DNA of 64,000 nt, taken from Malus domestica. Taxonomy: Eukaryota; Streptophyta; Magnoliopsida; Rosales; Rosaceae. The stretch covers positions 26,767,001 to 26,831,000 of the forward strand of contig NC_091676.1 of assembly GCF_042453785.1 (NCBI RefSeq). Reading direction: 5' to 3'. How positions within the stretch are numbered: the first letter of the stretch is position 1; every line of letters begins with the position of its first letter. The notes beneath the pieces are model-generated. The model searched no databases. It was not told where the DNA came from and saw only the letters and a program-made list of their open reading frames with translations. The position numbers were made by a program, and so were the translations under genes. Below are positions 53,564-64,000 of the stretch, piece after piece.

Positions 53564-56500
53564 TCACATCTCTGACAAAAGGTTGCTGATCTTCCGAAGC
53601 TCTGTTAGAGCTGCCATGGCCGTAACTTGTCCTTTGCCAACTAAAGTGTTTTTTGATAAGTTCTCCAACGACCCAACCTGAACACCCCGATCTTGCTGGA
53701 AAACAGACTCAATAACCTGCCAGATATGGTTAGTTAAGAGTCAATGATGCAGATATAAAAGATGATATGGTTAGAAGTGTCGTTCAGAGCAACTCTTTTT
53801 CTAAACCCTAAAAGTACACTTGGAAGTTGGAACCAACTTAGAAGAAAAACTATGGTCGCATGGAATTTTGTATAACCATTAGTGTCAACAATCCATCCTA
53901 TATATTATGTTTAGTTCATGGTTATTGCCCCAATCTAACCCCCTATTACCATTTTTCATTGGCCTCCTCCCTCTTTAACAATCATTTTGTTCATTCCTAT
54001 ATTAGCTAGAACAGAGAATATTATAGCGCTTTACTGCCTATAAGAAGCATTAAGTTCGAGGATGAAGAAAAAAACAATTTGTAGTTTACGTCCTCGATAA
54101 AGCACAGCAAGAAATGTACCTGAATATTTTCAATCATAGACTGCCCAAGATTCCTTAAAGTACCCGTCACATGCTGGTCAACAGCTTCTCCATTGTGGCT
54201 AACTAAAGAACTGCAGGACCCCTCAGCTACAGAAGAGCTTGTTGTGTTCTGATTACCTTCACAATTGGAAGACTTCGTAGCCTCAATGGCATTGTGTCCT
54301 TTCTCGGATGTCCCTTCACCAGCTGCATTCCATCCAAACTTCCAAAGTTTCTGGAATTTACCAGAAAGAAGTTTCCGTTCCTTTCCTGGCACTGAATTTC
54401 CGGGAGAATGAGAGACACCCTTTGGATGATCAGAAACCAGAAGAGGTGGCTCCTCTGACACACCCTGCGAATTATCATCATTTTCGTTAATAGACAAATT
54501 TGATGCAACGCTACTTTTTTCTGACTCAAGTTCATGACCATTAGCTCCAGTACGAGGACTAGTTGGATCTGACAAAACAGATGAATTTTCTTCGCTGGCT
54601 GGATCTTCATTCAAACATCTTTTCTCAGTGGCAGAATTAAGGTCCTTACTGAAACCATCTTCTCTGTTGACCTCTACTTCTGAAGAGAGTTTGTTTTCAT
54701 GAGAACCCAATGTCTCAATATCTTCTTCTGAGCTGAGTTCTCGAGAAAGGTCTTGCAGCAACCTTCGTCTAACAGAAAACCTGGGGTTCCTTTTGCCATG
54801 CTCTGATTTTGATGGAGATGGGTCAGATTCTGTTCTGGATAGGCTCAACTTTACTTTTTCTGTCCATCGCTTTTTCTGGCTTGGAACCTGTTTTTTCAAA
54901 TCATCTTGCCTTATTTCTTCTTCCCTGTGCAGAACTCTCCACTTCTCTTCCCAGTAGCTTTCAGGTACTAGATTTATTGGTGCTTTTGGAGATACGGAAT
55001 CGACTGAAAGGCTATGACCTCTTACAGTCATTGATTTACTATGTTCATAGGGCCCAAAATATGAAAGTAATGAGGGTGAGCTATTGTTCTTCAAAGCAAG
55101 ATCCTGCAAAGACTTTGCCTTTTGTATCAGTTTCTTCAAATCTATATTCTCAGGAAAATTTAACAATCTCTGAAGACATGCAGTAGCATTCTCAGTGGCA
55201 AGTAGGGAAGATCTCAAATAAAGTAACATTGAAACTGCCATGGCTGATATATATGCTCCTCGAGGTGAAGTAAGGATGGCAAAGCTGGATGCTGCATCAT
55301 CTTCAGAACCTTTGTATAATTTACTATTATCAGATGCAAATATTTCATCCCAAATTATCAATAGATTTGCAAGTGAAAATTCACGTCCAAATAAAACCCT
55401 TAACCAGCGGAGTGCAAAATACTGGGGTTCAACACCAAGCTCAACAAGGTGGCTGTGTAAAGACGAATCAACAAGGGACAGCAAATGATACAACGCAGCA
55501 GATGCTTCAATGACAGGAGGTAAATTAGTATGAGAACCAACAGCAGGGGAGGGATAGAAGAATTCTGCCATAGAAACTGAACCATGGGCCCCCCTCATTA
55601 GAGCATCAAACATACAGTACGCATCATGTTCCATAAATCTCTCAGAGAAAACAATACCCAGTTCACCTTCAGCACCATAAGCATCACTAAGCATCACAAT
55701 TGTCTGTATCTCGGGATCAAGCTCATCAAGACTCTTAACATTCAATGCAGTTCCATCTAAGCCATTCTCATCTTCTGTGGAGTCAGGAAACTTTTTGAAC
55801 TCAAAGTTGTATGTAAGATCACTTTCATGAAATGATAGACCATCAAATTTATCAGTGAGGTGATCTTCATATAGCTTTCGCACTTGAGATAGCCGCTCCA
55901 CATCAAAATGAAGAACATACAATAAAGGAGCCAAGAGTTCATGCATTCCTATAGTGAAAACAGAAAAAGCAAAGAAAAACAGTTAAAATCCCACCATCTT
56001 AGGTCACTGAGATTGTAGAATAATATTAAGAAAGCTCTACTTGCTGCCACAGAAGTCAAAACTCAGAAAAGAAAAGACCGGCTAACTACCTGATTATCAA
56101 GAATCTCTCCCTACAAATCTTTCTGAGAGTATAAATTAAAATAAATAAACCACAGTATTAGTCATTTTGTGGAGACCATTAGTATTTGATTTTTTTTCTA
56201 TCAGGATAAGGTGTATAATAACTAAAACATGCATAATGCATTATAATATGAGATTGCAGGACCCATGCCATTCAAGCCTTTATACCAACCTAGCAGGTTC
56301 TAAGCGATATAGTGTGGGAAGTTGTGAAGTGCTACAAGAAACTTCGTAATAAGGAGAAATGCCGCAAGCCTGCAACATTGGTCCACCTATTCCCAATAGC
56401 ATAACACGGCGAGACAAAGTGCTCTAAATGCCAAGCTCATAAGAATTAATCACCTTGAATATAAAGGAAAGTTAAATCACAAAACCACATTCAAGAGTCC

Positions 56501-57917
56501 CGCAGATAACCAAATATAAATGTAAAAAGAAAATTAATGCGGCATTGTAGTATACCTTGTCTATAACCACACTCTGGATATCTAAGACACCACAATAACA
56601 AGATTCTTCTCAACATGCCTTGGCATCCTGGTGTTTGAAAGTAGCTTCCATGTTCTGGGTATAAACGTGATAAATCCTGATCAACCATTTTCTCCAGCTC
56701 GGCACTCCGGAAAAAGCGACCCCATGTGCTATCTACAGGTGAGATCACAACGGTGCAAATACTTGATCATTAGTTGTTTACTTGTTTTAGACTGTAATAT
56801 CTCCAGGGGAAAGTTGTTTCCCTTTACAAAAGACAGTTCACTTTCAATTTCAAATATGTGATATTGCAGCAAACGATGGTGCATGCTACCAAATTTGGTC
56901 ATTTGAACAAAACGGCTACATATAGAAAGCTAATAGTGATAAGTGAAACAAGCATTGCAGAGAAACTAATATATCTGGAGTGTTTCTACAGAGCTCCTAC
57001 AGTTCACGTATGCGGATCCATAGACTTTACCTGGGTTTTGTGACAGCGGATTGTCTACGGAAAGATCAGGGGAATTACTATCGTTTTGGGGATGTGGATC
57101 AACCAGAAGGCGCCTTCTCAATCCAGCATATCTAAAAATGTACACAAGGTAAGCTAAGCACAAGAAAACACAAACAAAAAATTACCATCAAATCGCTTGC
57201 AATCCAATATATATGCCCATACTCGGACAAATTCTTGACTTTCAAATTCAGTGATCTTAGTACACAATTCACTTCAAAACTCAGACCAATCAGTTAAATG
57301 TACCCAATACAAGCAAAAAAATTCAAGAGGTCACCTTTTGAATCATAAAGATATAAGACGTACGTAACAAGGTTTTCCTGTTTCCAAGCTCTTAAGCAAC
57401 ACATTACAAAAATCCACGGACCATTAACGCAGCCGGGAACCTTATCTTATAAACCCTTTAGAAGTTTTTAATTTTCCAAGATTACCGTTAACACCAACTT
57501 ATCATATGCCTATGTGTTGATGAGAAAAAAAAAATATATGATCAATAGGTCAATCGTCAGCCAAATAGGATTATCCTAGCAAAATCCATGCATAAAATCA
57601 TTAACTCGCAGAAACTTTAAACAACAATGAAGCAAATATATGCAGAAAACCATAAAGAGAAGCTAAAATCACCCTCTTCTACATTCAGCTGTGACCCGAC
57701 GAAGATCATCAATGGAGGACGAAGAAGACGAAGAAGAAGAAGAGGGCAAAATCCCAAGATTAATACGCCATTGGACGCCTCTAAGCTCCTTGAATCGAGG
57801 ATTCTCAGCCTCAGATATCTCAGGAACATCAGGGGAGCTCGAAGACGACGAATCGGGCAATGCCTGCTCAATTGGAGCTGGCGACATTGCTGTCTCGCAA
57901 TTCTCCAAAAAACCCAA
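53564..57917 (-). CDS. TBC-domain Rab GTPase-activating protein, TBC1D5 type
   Basis: Five exons on the minus strand: 57917-57673, 57131-57031, 56732-56556, 55948-54120 and 53716-53564. All junctions are GT-AG and phases sum to 834 aa. A second in-frame ATG at 57887 (MSPAPIEQAL) is an equally good start. The N-terminal third is a TBC domain: LRGVQWRINLGILP, then YAGLRRRLL and LSRLYPEHGSYFQTPGCQG, with a Tyr-Arg-Gln-Gly motif (ECGYRQGMHELLAPLLY). The Arg- and Gln-finger positions differ in detail from canonical TBC proteins, as known for TBC1D5 relatives. YFALRWLRVLFGREF closes the domain. The long Ser/Glu-rich C-terminal half is probably disordered, and the last exon adds a short helical tail. 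Such proteins accelerate GTP hydrolysis by Rab GTPases in endosomal traffic. Confidence 0.9.
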
Positions 57918-59139
57918 TTGCCAATTGGGCTGAAAACGATCGAAGTGTAAGCAAAGGTAAAAAAGGAACGATTTTTGGCACAGTTTCTGGAGATTTGTGG
58001 GCAGAAACAGATGAACAGGGCATGAATGGAATTGGGTTTTTTAATGGGCCAATAGATAACTATCAGAGTATGAAATTTGGAATAGAAAAATGAAGAAATT
58101 GCCAGAGAAAAGAAGAGAGAGAAGGTGTGATGGGAGAAAAAGGGAAGAAGCTGTGGAGGACAAGACTTGCTTGTGAGTTGGGAGATGAGGATCAGACTCT
58201 TGTATTCAAGAGAAAAAGCAACAATTTTTTAGCATTATTTTTTGCACATTCCTTCAACCCGGAGAGAGAATAACAAGTTTGTTTCTTGACAGAGAGAGAG
58301 AGAAGAGAAGAAAAAGAGAAGTGCTTGTTTGACCTCCAACCCTTTCGATTCAATGTTTAGGGAGCTGCGGTGGGTTGTCGTCTACTCACTCCTCTTCTAT
58401 TATTGGATTACAACAAAAAAAATTCTTTTTTTTCTTTTTTACTTCTCAAATACCTTCTTCATATTAGGTCAAAATTAATAAAAAGTACGTGAAAAGTAAA
58501 AAGAGATGTGTGAATATCATACATTTAAAATCAATTGTTAAAAGTTGGAAGAAAAACTTTATTAGACAATAGTGAATTGATTTTAACAGGTTTTGCTTAC
58601 ACATTATTTATCATCATTTTGACAGTGAGGTGGCAGCAAGCCTGTGTAAACTGAAAAGGGTTCATCTTCAGATCCCTTCTTCCTAATCCATCAATTCAGT
58701 GAATTCGTACCATTGAAATTTGATCCAATGCCTACAAATAAGGGCCTATTTTAAAAGTTATAATAATTTCTACCGTTCGATCAAATTTCAATGACATGGA
58801 TCCACTGATTTGATGGATTAGGAGCACGCCTCGTTCACATTCAATTACTAAAAGATTTATTATAAAATACAATAGCCATATTAATATATACAATATATTC
58901 TATATTAAATATATAGTTTTGTATTATTATTCTATATAAGTTAAAAAAAAAGTTTTAGTCATTATTTATTTTTATTATGAGAGTTCCTTATTATCATTAC
59001 TAGAATAAATTTTACTTAACATGTTGTTGTCCAAAATTAAAATAAATTAGTATATTATTCATATAGGTAAGAACTAAGAAGATATACATACAAGTATGAA
59101 AAATGTGAAAGAATATATAAACACTCGTGATTCATCATT
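57918..59139. promoter_or_regulatory. 5' flank of the TBC gene and intergenic DNA
   Basis: The first 400 bp upstream of the start contain a GA-rich leader-like tract (58290-58325). The region holds no second gene. It includes one inverted-repeat element (58674-58829) and AT-rich DNA up to the solo LTR. Confidence 0.45.
58674..58829. repeat. Inverted repeat, MITE-like, about 156 bp
   Basis: CTTCCTAATCCATCAATTCA and CATTGAAATTTGATC on the left are mirrored by GATCAAATTTCAATGACATG and GATTTGATGGATTAGGAG on the right. The arms are about 55 bp with a 40-bp centre. No target duplication could be defined. Confidence 0.7.
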
Positions 59140-59144
59140 ATTCC

Positions 59145-62100
59145 TGACACACCCCGACCCGGGATGTCTACTAGGACTTTGAATCAAACTGTGCTGGCCG
59201 ACACCTGGAAGGTGACGAAGCCATAAAGTATGATGATGTAGGAAAATGTGAATAAATTTAAACCTAAGAGTGCCTAAATACTAGAATGCGCTGGTGAGCG
59301 GGAATAAACTCACTTCACACGTGACATTAGAGTATAAGCAAGTACAGTAGAGTGAATTAAGAATCGTACCCTCAAAATAATCTCCAATACTAAGAATCGC
59401 CACGAATATTTGACGATAAGAAAGCTTAGCTAATAAAACCTGGAGGGTGAAAACAAAATAAGGGTGAGTGGCCATGGAAATAAAATTTTAATAGAAACCA
59501 TATAAAATATTATAACCCCTCGCTATAATACCAGTATAGTTTCCAGAAAAATCATAAATATACCACAACACAGCAACTCATCAGCAATATCAATAATCAT
59601 GTGATTAATAACCCATACTAGCACGCAAATCGGAGTCACCTATGGTGACCTATACGACTGCACCCATATCTCATCAATCGATGTTAACTCATAAGTCGAA
59701 GTCACATATAGTGACCTGTACGACTTATCTATATCTCATCACATATGCTAGCTTATCACATATTTCATCACATATGCTAGCTCATCACATATCTCATAAC
59801 ATATACTAGCTCATCACAATGTCATCACATATGCTAGCTTATCACAATTTCATCACATATGCTAGCTCATCACATATCTCATCACATATGCTAGCTCATC
59901 ACAATTTCATCACATATGCTAGCTCATCACATATCTCATCACATATGCTAGCTCATCACAATTTCATCACATAGGCTAGCTCATCACAATTTCATCACAT
60001 ATGTTAGCTCATCACATATTTCATCATATATGCTAGCTCATAACATATTTCATCACATATGCTATCTCATAAGTCGGGAGTCACCTTTAGTGACATGTAC
60101 GACTTATCCATATCTCATCACATATGCTAGCTCATAAGTTGGGAGTCACCTCTAGTGACCTGTATGACTTATCCATATCTTATCAAGTATACATGCACAC
60201 AAGTCGGAACCACCTAAGGTGGTCTATACAACAGGACTGTGTGTAAATGAATACGCTTAAGTGCTACGATCACGTGAAGACTGTGCGAATAATTACGGGT
60301 CACTTGCTAGTCGGAACCACCTATAGTGGTATGTACGACAGGCCTGTACACCTACCTTGGATCCAAGGTAAGCATAAGGTGCGGGAGGTGAACATCACGT
60401 GAAGAACTGTGCCCTGGCCACAGGAGATAGCACTAACACCGGGGTGCGGGTTTATAAGCTCTAAATGCATCTAATGCTACATATACAATCCATAGGCAAC
60501 TTCTACGACAATGTCGGAGTTGCCTAAAATATAATGTGATCATGCCATAACTCAATCATTTCAACTAATATCATAACTCACCTAAACTTACCTGTGTGTT
60601 CCACGTTCATCTTCGCACTTCAAAGTATTCATAATAATTTTGTGCAGGTAGTATACACATGGATATGCCATAATGCAAATCTAAAACTCAACCATATCAT
60701 AGTATTTTTCCAATATATAATGTGGCGTAAAATGCACAATCTATAACGCCTTACTCCCGAATTATTTATTTTCAGAAATAATTATCGGGGATAAGTCCAA
60801 CTAAACACTAGTTTAATTAACTATCATTATTTACGTTTCCTTATTTCAATTTCTTAGTTCCTTCCACATAGATTTATGACCAACATCCAATCACTAAAAA
60901 CATAAGGTTAAATCTCATATTTCACCAATTTCCTTCACATTACTCAATTCCCAAACAAGGTTTTTGTTTCAAATATTATATGGCTGCATCTAACGTCTCG
61001 TTAGACTGCCTACGTATCCTAAACAGGGATCAAGTCATTCGTAGTTCACATTAGTACTTCAAAGTATTAACAGTAATTATATGCAATAATCAATTTATGA
61101 CCATTTGTGGTATTGTCAATCATATATATATAGTATACGTTAGAAAGGAAAAGACCCACTCTTTTGAGGTCCACGCTATGACTCCCTAGCACACATATCG
61201 AGACATCACGAACTATCGTCGCCTATAACCAATTATCAAATCACATCTCAGAGTTCTGACCAATAGAATACATAAAACACATCACTACGTAATTTAATTC
61301 AGAAGATCTGCATCACGGATTTCCGATCCGTTGCTTCCAAAGATACACATTATACTTCTAGAATAACATCCTAAGGTTTCATTACGATCCAACGGTTGGA
61401 TCTCCGCCAATTGCCAAAACCAAATGGAAGTCAACATTTTATTTTACGAACTTACAATTCCAATTCAGGAAGATCCGTATAACGGATTCTTGATCCATAA
61501 ATTCCTATGATCTTCAAATATTATGTACTATAACATATTAAAGTTTGGTGACAATCCAATGGTTGGATCGTCGATTCATGTTTTTACCAAGTAACATATC
61601 ATAAAGAATTTAGGTTCAAACAATCAACCAATGTCATACTAACATCAAAATTGAACTCAAGACATCTAATTTAGCCTAAAAATAGTATCGATGGCCCCTT
61701 GGCGACGCGCCGCTGTGGGTGGCGGTCAGCCGCCCTAACTAGCCGAAAAAATCAACTATTTCTAAAAATTCTCAAAATTCCCAGAAATAAAGATCTCATT
61801 GAGTGGAACAACTTTATACATGCCACGAAGTCCAAAAGTGGACGGAAGATGGTTAATTTTGCCCACAAAGCCGGCGGTGCCTAAAACTTCCCGGTGTCGA
61901 TTCGTCGTCTATGGTGGACCAACGGGGTCAAGGTTGGTTGGGATTTTCTCCTGGGATGATGGGCTACAAAGCCCAAGTGGTGGCATTGGCCATCACTTTG
62001 CTGATTTGCCGAAAAATTGAAAAGAGTGGCTGGATACGGTTTTTACTGGTCAGATTTCATGGCTTCGCCCCACCACATGTGGTGGTTTCTAAAGGTGGTT

Positions 62101-62615
62101 CTTGGGTGAGTTTTGTAGAGGGGAATGAGAGCTTCAAGATGGTAGTGGTGGCGTCGAAAAACTCCATCGGAGTTGGCTGGAATCGACCTTGGAAGATGGG
62201 TGGTCGCAATGGATGTGGATGCGGGTACACCTTTTTATTTTTTATTTTTATTTATTTTTTCTCTCTTCTTTTCCTGATTTTCTGATTGGGTTGTTGCCCT
62301 CTCCCTCTCTTCTAATTGGTTCATTATCCCTTTAATTTAATTGGTCCACTATTCCCACCTGGTGGGAGTTCAAAATTAAACTAACAAGTAACCAATTTCA
62401 AATGTCTGTAACTATACCGTTATAATCCGGACTCGCAAATTGCTTTCGCCTATGCGTTTGTACCATCGAGTACTACGCAAATGCGTCAAAAGAATAGGTC
62501 ATACGTCTCTTAAACCGATGGTCAACGGAAGTCAAAGTCCTTGCCTCTTGGGCATTTTCGTAAATTCATGCTTTTAAAATTAATAAAAATGTAAAATTAG
62601 GGACGTGTTGCCACA
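59145..62615 (-). mobile_element. Solo LTR, 3471 bp, TSD ATTCC (reverse orientation)
   Basis: On + it begins TGACACACCCCGACCC, ends GACGTGTTGCCACA, and is flanked by ATTCC at 59140-59144 and 62616-62620. Along its whole length it is the reverse complement of the 18200-21906 LTR. Shared blocks include the CTCGTTAGACTGCCTACGTA segment, the GATCCAACGGTTGGATCTCC segment and the start AAAATTAATAAAAATGTAAA. No internal retrotransposon sequence is present. Confidence 0.92.
59752..60180. repeat. Short tandem array inside the solo LTR
   Basis: About fifteen copies of an 18-34 bp unit built from CACATATGCTAGCTCATCAC and a variant with ATTTCATCACATATG. They are followed by two copies of a longer unit with TAAGTCGGGAGTCACCTTTA. 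This array is expanded relative to its counterpart in the other solo LTR. Confidence 0.82.
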
Positions 62616-62735
62616 ATTCCTCCATGAATAGATAATAGTTACAATTACATTATCGTTTAGATTTTTAAAATCCTTCAAACCCTCATGAATAATGTTTTTT
62701 ATTTGAGGGCAAAATTAATAAAATTAATAATAATT

Positions 62736-63350
62736 ATTGTAGAAGTGTAAAAAATGTAAAAAAAAATATACTATCACTCGTAGTGACAAGTTTTACAACT
62801 TTCATGAATGGGTCAACCTTGAAATCCAACTATAATCCATAAAACTTAAACTTATATTTAACCGTCGATTGTCATTTACGCTTTATTCTTCTTACTGAAT
62901 TTCATTTTTTAAAATTTTCTTTTTTGAAAACATGGTCATCTGGCGGATGTAAGAAGATGAACGGTTCAGATCTTTGATATCACGTTTCGATATTTACGAT
63001 TAACTGAAATATGAGTTGATGTCATATAGTTTGTAGAAACTTTATAAACATCAAGCAATATTTTCACTAACCGTAAATCTCTGAATATAATATCAACGAT
63101 CCAAATCGTTTATCTTTCTGCATACTCCAATAGATCATGTTTTCAAAAAAAAAAAATCTGAAAAAACAAAATTTGATGAGAACAATGAAATGTAAATGTA
63201 AACAACAATCAATGGTTAAATTTTGATCTATGATTTATATGATTATAGTGGCGAATTTCGAAGTTAAGCTCTTCATGAAAGTTGTAAAGCTTGTCATTAC
63301 AAGCATTTATATATTTTTTCTATATTTTTTTTACACTTTTACATTAATTA
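62736..63350. mobile_element. Fold-back / MITE element, about 615 bp
   Basis: Long inverted arms of about 250 bp. The left GTGACAAGTTTTACAACTTT and CATGAATG are mirrored near 63270-63300 by CATGAAAGTTGTAAAGCTTG. GTAGAAGTGTAAAAAATG at the left end pairs with TTTTTTTTACACTTTTAC at the right end. The centre is AT-rich. It is non-coding and its target duplication is unclear in AT-rich flanks. Confidence 0.72.
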
Positions 63351-63639
63351 AAAAACTATTAAAGACTTTACTTAAATAATAGTCGTAAGATAAATGAGAG
63401 TAAATATGTACCGTTGGATTCTATTTCACTTATATTAATAGAACCTTTTTGGACGAAAAAACCCCTTCTCCATCCAAAATATTTTATCATTTTACCATTT
63501 GATCAATTTAGGTAAGCGAAAATATACTTAAAAGAAAATGCGTTTTTATGTTTTGGATGTGACAATATGGTATGTATATACTTATTTAGTATTATGTTTT
63601 TCATTTGATTATTTATTGGTTTAAAATATATTTTCCTTA

Positions 63640-63830
63640 ATGGGTAACAAGTCGGGTTATATTACCTGTTAATATTATCGGGTCGATTTTGGGTCGGATC
63701 ATTTTACCCCCTTATTTTAACAGGTGTTACACGACACGGCTCGTTAAGATATTGGGTATGACACGAAAATGACACGAACACAGAAAACATGACACGAATA
63801 CCAGGTATAACCCACGTGATGCCTTTTCAC
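63640..63830. other. Repeat-like sequence with GGGTCG motifs
   Basis: Contains clustered CGGGTT / GGGTCG / TAACAGG motifs and ACACGA repeats, resembling the subterminal region of the hAT-type element at 33525-36197. Ends could not be defined, so it is listed only as probable element-derived DNA. Confidence 0.4.
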
Positions 63831-63882
63831 ATGCACTATCAGAGTGCAATGAATCAAAAAATCTTTTGACTTCAATCTGGTC

Positions 63883-64000
63883 TAGGGGTGGGTGCGGTTC
63901 GGTTTGGTGCGGTTTTGAGTGAAACCAAAACCAAAACCGCAAGTTTTTGCGGTTTGGTTCGGTGCGGTTTTGAAGCCAAAACCAAAATGAAACCAAACCG
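63883..64000 (+). mobile_element. Left end of a hAT-like element, cut by the window edge
   Basis: Begins TAGGGGTGGGTGCGGTTCGG and continues with repeated GGTTTGGT / ACCAAAACC motifs in both orientations, the subterminal style of hAT elements with TAGGGGTGG ends. The right end is outside the window, so size and target duplication cannot be checked. Confidence 0.55.

Noticed and set aside
54227..54610. 127-aa minus-strand ORF inside the TBC gene
   Set aside because: It is in another frame of the large TBC exon, which has clear homology and consistent splicing.
59752..60180. Array of short repeats that superficially resembles a CRISPR array
   Set aside because: The units are contiguous degenerate tandem repeats without unique spacers, inside an LTR of a plant genome.

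Overview
The window looks like plant nuclear DNA from a eudicot. It has intron-bearing genes with GT-AG junctions, AT-rich intergenic DNA, and dense nested transposable elements. The repeat types fit a woody Rosaceae genome such as apple or pear, but that is an inference from memory of repeat families and the sequence alone does not prove it.

Only three host genes look intact, all in the right-hand 24 kb. (1) A two-exon gene on + at 40016-41167 encodes a small, probably organelle-targeted protein of unknown function (176 aa). (2) A five-exon gene on + at 49030-52732 encodes a 297-aa membrane protein with a polyglutamine tract. (3) A five-exon gene on - at 53564-57917 encodes a TBC-domain Rab GTPase-activating protein of the TBC1D5 type (about 834 aa). 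For all three the exon phases add up and the reading frames are continuous.

The first 39 kb is almost entirely mobile DNA. In order it holds: a LINE remnant (1-1390); a PIF/Harbinger transposon with TAA target duplications and a transposase carrying five in-frame stops (2259-4733); a Tourist-like MITE; a Mutator-like MITE; and the scattered exons of an RPA-like (DUF223) gene of the kind Helitrons carry (6227 to about 22870), followed by a Helitron-like 3' terminus at 25313. The RPA gene was split by about 8.6 kb of endogenous pararetrovirus (Caulimoviridae, minus strand, about 8530-17130) and by a 3.7-kb solo LTR (18200-21906). The viral copy has movement protein, coat protein, protease, reverse transcriptase, RNase H, several accessory ORFs, a tRNA-Met primer site and a 35S-like TATA/polyadenylation unit. 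It is broken in several places.

From 27903 to 39106 lies a decayed Ty1/copia element on the minus strand with GTTTT target duplications. Its gag is interrupted by an LTR of the same broad family as the solo LTRs. That LTR is interrupted by a hAT-type non-autonomous element, and the hAT element by another solo LTR, giving a four-level nest. A Mutator-like MITE (39287-39825) precedes the first host gene.

Between host genes 1 and 2 lies a non-autonomous LTR element (43797-48558) with no gag-pol and expanded tandem repeats in its LTR. A second 3.5-kb solo LTR in the opposite orientation (59145-62615), a fold-back element and the start of a hAT-like element fill the right end. The most unusual parts are the circularly permuted viral insertion inside an RPA-like gene, and the inverted LTR structures that share the terminal TGACACACCCC.
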